A DNA stretch of 64,000 nucleotides, taken from JBJXGE01 sp046154185 (lineage in GTDB: Bacteria > Planctomycetota > UBA8108 > UBA1146 > JAJFFE01). The stretch spans positions 62,001-126,000 of the forward strand of contig JBJXGE010000082.1 of the NCBI GenBank assembly GCA_046154185.1. Direction: 5' to 3'. Below, piece after piece: positions 46,358 through 55,055 of this stretch (its first letter is position 1; each line of letters begins with the position of its first letter). The notes under the pieces are model-generated. The model was not told the origin of the DNA. It searched no databases and saw only the letters and a list, made by a program, of their open reading frames with translations. A program made the translations under genes and the position numbers.

Positions 46358-49309
46358 ATGGCAAAGTCGTGGATCGGCGGAGTCGTTTTCGCGGCGATGG
46401 CAGTGGGTGTGCCCGCGGTGGCTGAGGCCCAAGCGATTCTGTTTTTCAAGCTCGGGTCGGACAATGTCGTGGAAACGGCGCTCGCGGCGCAAGGGCTCGG
46501 CGCGACGACCGTGACGACGGGATCCGCGTTCGACGCACTACTCGCCGGCCCCGCGTGGGATCTCGTCATCGTCAACGCTTCGACCGCGAGCTTCACGACC
46601 ACGGCGTTGGAAGACTACATCAGCGCGGGCGGCAAGGCCTTCGTGTCCTATTGGAATCTCGATGCGGCGACCACGTTGCGGAACGCGCTCGGCGTCGCCG
46701 GGGCCTCGGACTTCACGACACCGCTCGCGATCACGAGTACGGATGCCAACGCGGCGGTCTGGCGCTTCCCGAACCTGTTATCGAGTGTCGCGGCGGGCGC
46801 CGATGCTGTCGTTGATGATGGCGATCGGATGTCGCTGAGTCCGGGCAGCGTTTCGCTCGCGAGTTTTCCGCCCGGGCCAACCGGCGGCCCAGCGGCCGCG
46901 CTCGTCGCCGGTAACGGGGGCGACACGTTGGCGCTCGGTCACGTGCTCATCGGGCTCGAGCCCGTCGCGGCGGCGGAACTCGTCGAGAATTGCATCATCT
47001 ATCTGCTGCAGAAGCGCGTACTTCTTTACACGGATATTCCAACGCTGTCGCGTGCGACGCCGGCGCTCAACGCCGAAGGACTCGTGAGTCACACTTTCGC
47101 TGACACCGCGATCGAACTCGACGCCGCGCTCGAGAACGGCACGAAGTGGGATCTCGTCGTTATCGAATCTGCGTTTGCTGATTTCGGCCAGACCGTCATC
47201 GCGGATTACATCGCAAACGGCGGCAAAGCGGTCGTCACCGATTGGAATCTCGACGCGAAACCGACGCTGCGCGCCGCGCTCGGCGTCGCGACCGCCACGA
47301 GCTTCAGTGCGCCGCAACCCCTCTATGGCTGGGAACTCGCGACGTGGGGCGATCGTATTTGGCTAACGCCGAACGCGCTGCCGAATCCGATTCCGATCGC
47401 CGCCGATTCGGTCGCCGATAATGGTGACCGGCTCGTGGTGGGGTCGGCGCTCGGGGTCGGTGGCTACTCGGCGGTTCACTTGGCGGATCAATACGGCGTC
47501 ATCATCCGCGAGGGCGGCAATGCCGTGTGCATCAGCCACGACGCGTTGGGTCTTGAGACCACCGGCTTCACGAATCTGCTGCAAAACTGCATTCACTTCC
47601 TCTGCGATCCGCCGAAGCGCGTGTTGCTGCTCGACGACAGTATTTCTCATCGCGCGGCGGAAGCGCTTGGGCGCGAGTACTTGCCGTACGAGGTCACCGA
47701 CAATCCACTGAAATTCAATGTGCTGCTCGAGTGGGAGAGCTGGGATCTCGTCATTGTCGATTTGCCTTCGGTCCTTTTCGACACGGGACCGCTCGCGGAT
47801 TTCGTGAATGGCTGCGGCGTTTCGATCATCTCCTACTGGGCGCTCGATTCCGCGCCCGACTTGCGCGCGGCGCTCGAGGTGACGACGGCGATCGACATCG
47901 CAGGTCCACAGACGATCTACTCCGCCGGCGCGACATCGGAACACTGGAATAGCATCAATCCGATGTCGTTCATCGGTACGGGCGTCGACTCTTGGTTCGA
48001 TAATGGCGATCGGATGACAACGTCTGCTTCGTATCCGGGCATCGGCTACTACACGACGACGGAAGTCACCGGCCAAATCGCCGTGCACGACGACTTCGGC
48101 GACTTGGTGATTGGTCACGACTTCGACAGCCTCGACTCCGCCGACATCGCCGATTGGTTGGAGAACTGCATCCGTCACTACTTGCCGCCGCAACCGATCA
48201 ACTCTTCGTGCGAGCAAGCGATCGAAGTCGGCGAAGGTAGCTTTGTGAGCTACGCTGCGGGCTACAACGCTGGCGGCTGTAGCCTTGATCAGACCGCCGC
48301 TTGGTACACGTTCACCGCGCCGTTCGCGGGGGCGTTGACGGTGTCGGCGTGCGGAACCGACGCGATGCCGTTTGGAACGGACATGGCGCTCGTGCTCTAT
48401 GAAAGCTGCGGTGGAGCGTTCATCGCCGCGTACGACGATGGTTCCGCGTGTCCGTCTTTCCTCGATCCCAAGATCTCGACGACGCTCGCCGCCGGCGAAC
48501 AAGTCGTGATCAAAGCGGACGTACTCGACAGTCGGAATATCTTCTCGCCGTTTGTACTCGACATTAATTTCAGCCTGGTGTTGAACGACTCGTTGTTGAC
48601 CCCGATTTTAGTCGGACCCGGAACGTACTTCGGATCGCTCTTCGACGCGACCGCCGACGGCGCCGCGAGCTGCGATCCTTTGAGTGGCACGCCGGATGTC
48701 TGGTATTTCGTCATGCCCGTACCGGGCACGACGATCGTTGTCGATACGTGCGGGAGTTTCGCGTTGAGCGGGGTCGACACCGTGTTGACCGCGTATGAAT
48801 ACTTGGGACCAGGTGAGCAACCGGGGATGGAGCGCGCGTGCAACGACTCGATCGCCACGGCGAGTGGTTCGCCGATCTCGTGCGCGGGAGCGCAGCCGCA
48901 AGACTCGGCCGTTGTTATCCCCATTCCGAGTTTGCCCGGCGGCATCGTTCCGTGCGTCCTCGTGCGCGTGTCGAGCGCCGGCTTGGGACCGCTCGGCGAA
49001 TTTCAACTGACGATCACCGAGATCACGGGCAACACTGAGTTCCTGCGCGGCGACTCCAACACCGACGGCCTCCGCAACATCGCCGACGCCATTCACACGC
49101 TGAACGCACTCTTCTCGGGCGGGCCTTCATCGCCATGCGCCGATGCCGCCGACACGAACGACGACGGCGCCGTGAACATCGCCGACGCCGTGTACCTGTT
49201 GACCGCGCTCTTTCCGGGCGGCGGCCCGCCGGTGACGCTCCCGTCGAGTTGCGGGGTCGACTTGACGCCCGACGCGATCGAATGTGGAGCACCGCCCGCG
49301 TGCCCGTGA
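46358..49309 (+). CDS. Secreted protein with three Rossmann-like (GATase/ThuA-like) repeats and dockerin-like C-terminus
   Basis: 983 residues. Signal peptide (GGVVFAAMAVGVPAVAEA). Three repeats of about 200 residues start at roughly residues 24, 225 and 420. Each has a strand-turn opening (ILFFKLG, RVLLYTDIP, RVLLLDDSI), then WDLVIVNAS/WDLVVIESA/WDLVIVDLP, then a YISAGGKAFVSYWNLDA-like stretch, resembling DJ-1/ThuA-type folds. Two PPC-like domains follow (SFVSYAAGYNAGGC, TYFGSLFDATADGAAS) and the dockerin-like doublet (LRGDSNTDGLRNIADAI, ADTNDDGAVNIADAV) with a SCGVDLTPDAIEC...CP tail. A perfect AGGAGG precedes ATG 46358. Function unknown. Confidence 0.8.
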   Translation: MAKSWIGGVVFAAMAVGVPAVAEAQAILFFKLGSDNVVETALAAQGLGATTVTTGSAFDALLAGPAWDLVIVNASTASFTTTALEDYISAGGKAFVSYWNLDAATTLRNALGVAGASDFTTPLAITSTDANAAVWRFPNLLSSVAAGADAVVDDGDRMSLSPGSVSLASFPPGPTGGPAAALVAGNGGDTLALGHVLIGLEPVAAAELVENCIIYLLQKRVLLYTDIPTLSRATPALNAEGLVSHTFADTAIELDAALENGTKWDLVVIESAFADFGQTVIADYIANGGKAVVTDWNLDAKPTLRAALGVATATSFSAPQPLYGWELATWGDRIWLTPNALPNPIPIAADSVADNGDRLVVGSALGVGGYSAVHLADQYGVIIREGGNAVCISHDALGLETTGFTNLLQNCIHFLCDPPKRVLLLDDSISHRAAEALGREYLPYEVTDNPLKFNVLLEWESWDLVIVDLPSVLFDTGPLADFVNGCGVSIISYWALDSAPDLRAALEVTTAIDIAGPQTIYSAGATSEHWNSINPMSFIGTGVDSWFDNGDRMTTSASYPGIGYYTTTEVTGQIAVHDDFGDLVIGHDFDSLDSADIADWLENCIRHYLPPQPINSSCEQAIEVGEGSFVSYAAGYNAGGCSLDQTAAWYTFTAPFAGALTVSACGTDAMPFGTDMALVLYESCGGAFIAAYDDGSACPSFLDPKISTTLAAGEQVVIKADVLDSRNIFSPFVLDINFSLVLNDSLLTPILVGPGTYFGSLFDATADGAASCDPLSGTPDVWYFVMPVPGTTIVVDTCGSFALSGVDTVLTAYEYLGPGEQPGMERACNDSIATASGSPISCAGAQPQDSAVVIPIPSLPGGIVPCVLVRVSSAGLGPLGEFQLTITEITGNTEFLRGDSNTDGLRNIADAIHTLNALFSGGPSSPCADAADTNDDGAVNIADAVYLLTALFPGGGPPVTLPSSCGVDLTPDAIECGAPPACP

Positions 49310-49316
49310 CAAAGCA

Positions 49317-49356
49317 GCCGGCGAGTGCGGAGCATTCAGCTCCGCCGCTCGCCGGC
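49317..49356. terminator. Strong bidirectional hairpin between convergent genes
   Basis: GCCGGCGAG (49317-49325) pairs with CTCGCCGGC (49348-49356) and GCGGAGC (49327-49333) with GCTCCGC (49339-49345). It sits between the stops at 49309 and 49363 and could terminate both strands, though there is no T-run. Confidence 0.6.
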
Positions 49357-49362
49357 AAGCCG

Positions 49363-49692
49363 CTACGGACATGTGTGCCAAACGCAGCCGAGTGAGACCC
49401 CCGTGTCGAGACCACACAACGGATACGGTTGCGGAATGCACGCTGGTCCCGAGAAGAGTTCCATCAGCATGCAGATGGGATCCGCGATGTTAACGGTCCC
49501 ATCGTTATTCGCGTCGGCGGCATCGGTACATTGCGAAGTGGATCCACTGAGATTGAAAACAACATCGGCGATGTCAAAGTGGCCGTCGCAGTTGCTGTCA
49601 CCTCGGATGAAGTCTTGGCCGAGTCCGATTTCGAAACAAAAGCACAACGCCAGCAGGACGAGTGCGCAAATTCTGTTCATTGAACGAGACAT
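49363..49692 (-). CDS. Small secreted protein consisting of a dockerin-like doublet
   Basis: 109 residues: a signal peptide (ICALVLLALCFCFEIGLGQ) followed only by the dockerin-like doublet (FIRGDSNCDGHFDIADVV, ADANNDGTVNIADPI) and the tail CGLDTGVSLGC...CP. ATG 49692 has AGAAGG 5 bases upstream; ATG 49680 is an alternative. It lacks any catalytic or repeat domain. Possibly an adaptor or a relic of a larger gene. Convergent with the gene ending at 49309. Confidence 0.75.
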   Translation of the reverse strand: MSRSMNRICALVLLALCFCFEIGLGQDFIRGDSNCDGHFDIADVVFNLSGSTSQCTDAADANNDGTVNIADPICMLMELFSGPACIPQPYPLCGLDTGVSLGCVWHTCP

Positions 49693-49924
49693 CGTTGCCT
49701 TCTTTCCGGTTAGCAAGGGGATTCGAGTTGATGTTCGGCATTCTCTGCGTGGCGGGTAGCCGGTGAGTCCTTCCCGGTTCGGCCCAACTTGCCAAGGAAC
49801 TTCGAGACGCCGTCTCAGATAAAGAGGCCGGTTCGCCGTTGAATGTGACTGTGTCTTCGACTCCTGCCGTCCGTCGATCGCGGAAAGTTGCCACGAGCCG
49901 CGACTCCCGGCCATTTTGCGTACT

Positions 49925-49966
49925 GTCGTAAAATAGTCTGGACCGTTTTACGACGTATCGTAATAT
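49925..49966. promoter_or_regulatory. Inverted/direct repeats upstream of the DUF4143 ATPase gene
   Basis: GTCGTAAAA (49925-49933) and TTTTACGAC (49946-49954) form a perfect 9-base inverted repeat, and ATCGTAATAT (49957-49966) is a third half-site. TACGA-cgta-TCGTA (49949-49962) is a second palindrome. All lie within 50 bases of ATG 49975. The 282 bases back to the dockerin-like gene hold nothing else. Confidence 0.5.
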
Positions 49967-49974
49967 TGTCCGGC

Positions 49975-51183
49975 ATGCGCGACATCCCTCGTCTCTATCA
50001 ATCGATGTTGACGAAGCACTTTGCCGAACACCGGCAGATGGCGTTTGTCTCGGGTGCACGGCAGGTTGGAAAGACCACGACCTGCCGCGCGTTCGCGACT
50101 TCTACGGCGAGCTACTTCAATTGGGACAATCAAGACGACCGTCGAATATTACTCCGCGGCCCGCAGGAAATTGCGCAGCGCCTTCAGCTCGACAAACTCG
50201 CAGCCGAGCCGCCGACGATTATCTTTGACGAGCTGCACAAATACTCAAAGTGGAAATCGTTGCTCAAGGGATTCTTCGATACCTACAGCCGGCAGTTGCG
50301 AATCGTCGTGACCGGTAGCTCGCGCCTCGACGTCTATCGGCGCGGTGGGGATAGCATGATGGGGCGTTATCTGTTGTATCGCATGCATCCGTTCTCCATC
50401 GCAGAGCTCGGGCCAAAACGTGTCGTCGATGCCGAACTCACGCCGCCGAGCAAGCCCACAGTGGACACTTGGAACGCGCTGTGGACCTACGGCGGATTTC
50501 CTGAACCATTTGTTCGCCGCGACGCGCGGTTTTTTCGACGTTGGCGGGATCTCCGATTGCAACAACTTGTCCGTGAAGACATCCGTGATTTGACTCGCAT
50601 CCAAGAACTCAGTCAGATCGAATCCCTGGTGCGAATTCTTGCTGAGCAATCCGCGTCGACCTTCGTGTTGTCGAGCTTGGCGCGCGAGATCAACACGTCC
50701 GTGGATACGTTGCGCCGTTGGAGTCAAACATTGTGCGCGATGCATTACGGATTCTTAGTGCGACCGTGGCACAAGAGTGTTGCCAAGACTTTGCGCAAAG
50801 AGCCGAAGTGGTACCTCACAGACTGGTCGAGCATTGCCGATCCTGGACAACGCGCCGAGACGTTTATCGCCTGTCATCTGTTGAAAGCAGTGGAAGGGTG
50901 GCAAGACCTCGGGCTCGGGAACTATGAGCTTCGCTACCTACGTGACAAGGAAAAACGAGAAGTGGATTTCCTCGTGGTTCGCGATCGTAAGCCTTGGTTC
51001 CTCGTCGAGGCGAAGCTGGCCGAGCGAGACCTCTCGCCAGCGCTGCGCCATTTCCAGCAACAGATCGGCGCACCCCACGCGTTTCAGGCGGTCGTTCAAA
51101 TGGACTACGTTGGCGCAGATTGCTTCGAGCGCACCGATCCCTGTGTAGTCCCGGCGCAAACGCTGCTTTCGCAACTTCTCTAA
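49975..51183 (+). CDS. AAA+ ATPase with DUF4143 (nuclease-like) C-terminal domain
   Basis: 402 residues. Walker A GARQVGKTTTCRAF near residue 27, Walker B PTIIFDELHKY, sensor VVTGSSRLDVY, then arginine-rich lids and DUF4143 with LREINTS/LAREINTSVDTLRRW (wHTH-like) and a PD-(D/E)XK-like core REVDFLVV...FLVEAKL (Asp331, Glu345, Lys347). Such proteins are widespread, often singletons acquired by transfer; their job is unknown, with nuclease or defence roles proposed. The start ATG 49975 lies just after the repeat-rich leader. Codon use looks AT-richer than its neighbours. Confidence 0.82.
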   Translation: MRDIPRLYQSMLTKHFAEHRQMAFVSGARQVGKTTTCRAFATSTASYFNWDNQDDRRILLRGPQEIAQRLQLDKLAAEPPTIIFDELHKYSKWKSLLKGFFDTYSRQLRIVVTGSSRLDVYRRGGDSMMGRYLLYRMHPFSIAELGPKRVVDAELTPPSKPTVDTWNALWTYGGFPEPFVRRDARFFRRWRDLRLQQLVREDIRDLTRIQELSQIESLVRILAEQSASTFVLSSLAREINTSVDTLRRWSQTLCAMHYGFLVRPWHKSVAKTLRKEPKWYLTDWSSIADPGQRAETFIACHLLKAVEGWQDLGLGNYELRYLRDKEKREVDFLVVRDRKPWFLVEAKLAERDLSPALRHFQQQIGAPHAFQAVVQMDYVGADCFERTDPCVVPAQTLLSQLL

Positions 51184-51335
51184 GACTTGGGAAGCGTTGC
51201 GGATCGCGGCCATTCGGCGAACGCGGGTCGCCTCGGTCCGCGGCTTCCGAGTTGATGACATGCACAGCGCGCCTTTTGGACACTCAGGTCTCGAATCAGT
51301 TGACAGTCAAGGACCCGCTTCGATACTTCGGTGTC

Positions 51336-51959
51336 ATGTCCGGGAACGAAACAAGAGTGCTGCTCGAGGAATGGCACGGCGGGGACAAAGATGCCCTCGG
51401 TCGGCTCCTCGCTCGCAATCTCGACTGGATTCGCGGGCGGGTCGCGAATCGCATGGGGCCGCTCCTTCAGGCGAAGGGCAGCGCAACGGACTTCGTGCAG
51501 GATGCGTTGCTCGAGGTTCTTCGGTACGGTCCCAAATTCGTCATGTCGGACGAGGCGCAGTTCCGTGCGTTGATGGCGAAGATTGTCGAAAACGTGTTGC
51601 GTGGGCGTCACGATTGGTTCACGGCGCAACGCCGCGAAGCCGCGAAGGAATACGGTGGCGCGAGTGGAACTGTGCTCGACCTTGACGCGCTGCGCCGCAC
51701 GGTGACGCGTCCGAGCCAGACCTTCGAAAAGCAGGAAACGGTCGAACTTATTCAACTCGGAATCAGTCTGCTCGAAGACGAGGACCGCGAGATCATCATC
51801 TTGCGGCAATGGGATGATCTCTCATTCGAGGAAATTGCGGATCGACTCGGCGTGCAGACGGATACGGCGCGCATGCGGTTCAACCGAGCCCTGCCGAAGC
51901 TCGCCGAGAAGGTCGACATGCTGCGGCGGGGCGACGTCGCGACCATCCTCGGCGAGTGA
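51336..51959 (+). CDS. ECF-type RNA polymerase sigma factor
   Basis: 207 residues from ATG 51336 (MSGNETRVLLEEW). Region 2: NRMGPLLQAKGSATDFVQDALLEVL; region 4: LLEDEDREIIILRQWDDLSFEEIADRLGV with the helix-turn-helix. This is the planctomycete pattern of an ECF gene paired with a Ser/Thr kinase, here the gene starting 244 bases downstream on the same strand. An upstream ATG (51255) is in frame but unlikely. Confidence 0.84.
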   Translation: MSGNETRVLLEEWHGGDKDALGRLLARNLDWIRGRVANRMGPLLQAKGSATDFVQDALLEVLRYGPKFVMSDEAQFRALMAKIVENVLRGRHDWFTAQRREAAKEYGGASGTVLDLDALRRTVTRPSQTFEKQETVELIQLGISLLEDEDREIIILRQWDDLSFEEIADRLGVQTDTARMRFNRALPKLAEKVDMLRRGDVATILGE

Positions 51960-52203
51960 ATTCGACGCTGGTCGTCGAGGATGAAGTCCGGTGGCGAGAG
52001 CGTGAGCGTGGACTCGGAAACCTCAAATCGACCTGAACCTGAGTCGATTCCGATGTGTGGCTGCCGCCATCTAGACCGCCTCGGTTGCGGCTGGCCCATC
52101 ACTCAATCTGGACTCCGTGTACACTCTGGCCCAGTCCGGGAGTTCCGGCGAGTCACGGAACGAGATGCCGGAGTTTTGAGCATTCCGCGATGCCGGAGAT
52201 TGA

Positions 52204-54951
52204 GTGAATGCTGTGATATCTCCTGACAACCGATCATCCCAAGCAGAAGCCATCAGCGTAGAGCTGCGGCGACTCTCAGCGGACAAGCGTGCGCTAGCGT
52301 TGGGCGCGGCGTGCGGCGGCGACGCTGCGCTGATGGCGGAAGTCGAGCGCGCGCTCAAGGAGCTTGAGTGCGCGTCGCCGACCGGAGCCGTGACGCGCAC
52401 GGTGACGGCGGCGCCGGCGGTTTCCGAGGACATCGGCGCGCAAATCGGCCCTTATCGTCTCTTGCAGCGAGTCGGCGAGGGCGGCTTCGGCATCGTCTTT
52501 CAAGCCGAACAGTCGAAGCCGGTACGCCGGCAAGTGGCGCTCAAGATCATCAAGCTCGGTATGGACACGCGACAAGTCGTGGCGCGCTTCGAGCAAGAGC
52601 GGCAAGCGCTCGCGCTCATGGACCACCCAAACATCGCCAAGGTGCTCGACGCCGGCGCGACCGCCAGCGGCCGGCCATATTTTGTCATGGAGCTCGTGAA
52701 GGGCGTGCCGATCACGGAGTATGCCGACCTCCACAAGCTCGGCGTACGCCAACGGCTCGAGCTCTTCATCACTGTGTGTCATGCGCTTCAGCACGCGCAC
52801 CAGAAGGGCCTCATCCACCGCGACATCAAGCCGTCAAACGTAATGGTGATGCTGCAGGACGGAAAACCGGTGCCGAAGATCATCGACTTCGGCATCGCGA
52901 AGGCCACTGCCGGAAAATTGACGGAGCTCACGCTTCACACAGAGCAATCGCAAATGATCGGCACGCCGGAGTACATGTCTCCCGAGCAGGCCGACCTGTC
53001 GGGGCTCGATGTCGACACACGCAGCGACATCTACTCACTCGGTGTCGTGCTCTACGAGCTGTTGACCGGCACCGTGCCGTTCGATTCGAAGACCCTGCGC
53101 AGCGCCGGCTACGCGGAGATCCAGCGCATCATCCGTGAGCAAGACGCGCCGCGGTTGTCGGCACGGCTCAGTACGCTGGGCGCGCGGCTTGCCGAGGTGG
53201 CGCGCGCGCGCGGATGCGACGCCGCCGCGCTCGGACGACTCGTCAAGGGCGAGCTCGATTGGATCGCAATGCGTTGTCTTGAGAAGGATCGCACGCGCCG
53301 CTACGAGACCGCCAACGAGCTCGCGCTCGATCTCGAGCGATATTTGCATCACGAGCCCATCGCGGCGCGGCCGCCGAGCGCCGGTTATCGGTTGCGCAAA
53401 TTCGTGCGGCGCAATCGGAGCGCTGTGGCTTTTACCGCGTCGGTGGTGTTGCTCCTCCTCGGCGGCATCGTGGCGACCAGCGTCGCGTATCTCGGAGCGC
53501 GGCGGGAACGCGAGAATGCGCGCCGCATCAATACGTTTTATGAGCAGATCTTTGGCGTTGCGAACCCATACGACATGAGCACCCGCGCTTTGACACCGAT
53601 TGTCGACAGCAAAGTCGATGATCTCTTGGTGACTGCGGCGGGCCGCATCGGCGATACGTTTGCGGATCGGCCCGAGCTCGAAGTGCAAGTGCGGCGGACG
53701 ATCGGGCAGGCACTTTTCGGTTTGGATCGCATCGATGAAGGCGTCGCAGAGTTACGCCGCAGTGTCGAGCTGGCGCGCCGCGCGCTCGCGCCGGGAGACA
53801 TGAATCGCTTGCTTTCGATGCGCATGCTCGGGGCGCGCCTCTTTGATAGGGACGAGAATCTCGACTTGCACGAGTCCGCGGAGCTGCTTTCGCGTGTGCT
53901 CGAGGAGGCGCTTAGCTGCTACGAGGAGAACGAGCCGATCGTGGTCGATTTGCGGATGATTCTGGCGTGGGCGCTGCTGGGCGCGGGAGATTCGCGACCC
54001 GCGCGCGCGGTTGTCGATGCCGCTTTTCAGCACGGTCGCGAAGTGCTCGACCGCGATCCGCATTTGCACGTGGCGCTCCTCGCGGTTTCCGGCGCGTGCT
54101 TTCGAAAGCTGGGGCAGCTCGACGCGGCGCTTGCCGAAACGAGCCGGTCGACGCTATTGGCGCACGAGCGGCTCGATCCCTTCGACGCCAATACACCGCA
54201 AGCCTTGCGCGAGCACGCAACCGTGTTGCTAATGCTGGGAAAGACCGAGGCAGCGATTGCGGCCGGGAGGCAGAGTGTCGATGCAGTGCGGCGCGTATTT
54301 GGCGATTCGCAGAAGCACACGGTGGGCCACGAGACGCTCCTGATCCTCGATTATCTTGCGGCCGGTCTACCGGAAGAAGCGGAGGCCTACGCGCGCGAAC
54401 GGATCGAGTACTACCAACGCGCGGTCGGCGAGGGCCATCGCGGCACGATCATGTCGAGATTGAGTCTAGCCGATGCGCTGCGTATGCAGGGTAAGTCGGC
54501 GGAGGCGTTGCCGCTCGCCGAGCAGTGCTTGGCGGACGTCGCGCGTTTGCAAAGGTCGACTACCTACGAGCAGGCGCATGCGGTCGCGACGTACGCCGAC
54601 ATTTTGGTTCGGCTCGATCGTTGGGAAGACGCCGAAGGGCTGCTCACGAAGTGCATCGACCGTCTCGAGTCGGCTCACGCAAGCGATTATCGCGCGTTAT
54701 TTCCTGCGATGAGCGCCGTGCTCGGAGGCATTTATGTCGTCCGCACTCGGCACCTCGACGAGGCCGCGCTGTTGTTGCTCGCCGGGTTTGAATGGTTCAC
54801 GCAGGCTAACGGCATCGAGCATGCGCACACTCAGCAGCTCTTGAGCGCGCTGGTAAAAGTGTATGAAGCAACCGGAAAGTCAGAGGAGGCGATCCGATGG
54901 CGCCGGCGACTGAGCGGCGAGCCGGCGCCGCCCAGCGAACCGAAAGAGTGA
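52204..54951 (+). CDS. Transmembrane Ser/Thr protein kinase with TPR repeats
   Basis: 915 residues. Start GTG 52204, preceded by GGAGA. An N-terminal helical extension is followed by the kinase domain (RVGEGGFGIVFQAEQ, VALKIIKLGMD, LIHRDIKPSNVMV with HRD near residue 206, IIDFGIAKA, GTPEYMSPEQADL, SDIYSLGVVLYELLTG). A membrane helix (AVAFTASVVLLLLGGIVATSV) lies near residue 410-430, then a TPR region to the C-terminus. It follows an ECF gene, so it may be that sigma factor's partner. Convergent with the kinase ending at 55055. Confidence 0.9.
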   Translation: MNAVISPDNRSSQAEAISVELRRLSADKRALALGAACGGDAALMAEVERALKELECASPTGAVTRTVTAAPAVSEDIGAQIGPYRLLQRVGEGGFGIVFQAEQSKPVRRQVALKIIKLGMDTRQVVARFEQERQALALMDHPNIAKVLDAGATASGRPYFVMELVKGVPITEYADLHKLGVRQRLELFITVCHALQHAHQKGLIHRDIKPSNVMVMLQDGKPVPKIIDFGIAKATAGKLTELTLHTEQSQMIGTPEYMSPEQADLSGLDVDTRSDIYSLGVVLYELLTGTVPFDSKTLRSAGYAEIQRIIREQDAPRLSARLSTLGARLAEVARARGCDAAALGRLVKGELDWIAMRCLEKDRTRRYETANELALDLERYLHHEPIAARPPSAGYRLRKFVRRNRSAVAFTASVVLLLLGGIVATSVAYLGARRERENARRINTFYEQIFGVANPYDMSTRALTPIVDSKVDDLLVTAAGRIGDTFADRPELEVQVRRTIGQALFGLDRIDEGVAELRRSVELARRALAPGDMNRLLSMRMLGARLFDRDENLDLHESAELLSRVLEEALSCYEENEPIVVDLRMILAWALLGAGDSRPARAVVDAAFQHGREVLDRDPHLHVALLAVSGACFRKLGQLDAALAETSRSTLLAHERLDPFDANTPQALREHATVLLMLGKTEAAIAAGRQSVDAVRRVFGDSQKHTVGHETLLILDYLAAGLPEEAEAYARERIEYYQRAVGEGHRGTIMSRLSLADALRMQGKSAEALPLAEQCLADVARLQRSTTYEQAHAVATYADILVRLDRWEDAEGLLTKCIDRLESAHASDYRALFPAMSAVLGGIYVVRTRHLDEAALLLLAGFEWFTQANGIEHAHTQQLLSALVKVYEATGKSEEAIRWRRRLSGEPAPPSEPKE

Positions 54952-55010
54952 AATTTCGATGCTCAGCGCCGGTTGCTGGCGGTACAGAGGTCGGTTCGAC
55001 CGCAACAATT

Positions 55011-55055
55011 CGAGCCCCGCCGCGTGATCTGCAGCGGGGCTCGTTTGCGTTTGTT
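55011..55055. terminator. Terminator between convergent kinase genes
   Basis: CGAGCCCCGC (55011-55020) and GCGGGGCTCG (55034-55043) form a perfect 10-base stem, followed on the + strand by TTTGCGTTTGTT. It can serve the + kinase ending at 54951 and probably the minus kinase ending at 55055. Confidence 0.7.

Noticed and set aside
47363..48502. 379-residue minus frame over the Rossmann-repeat gene
   Set aside because: Antisense shadow in a GC-rich gene with a perfect ribosome site on the other strand.
7437..49692. Cellulosome interpretation of the dockerin-like modules
   Set aside because: No glycoside hydrolases or classic scaffoldin in the window; the modules are attached to protease, propeller and adhesin-like proteins.
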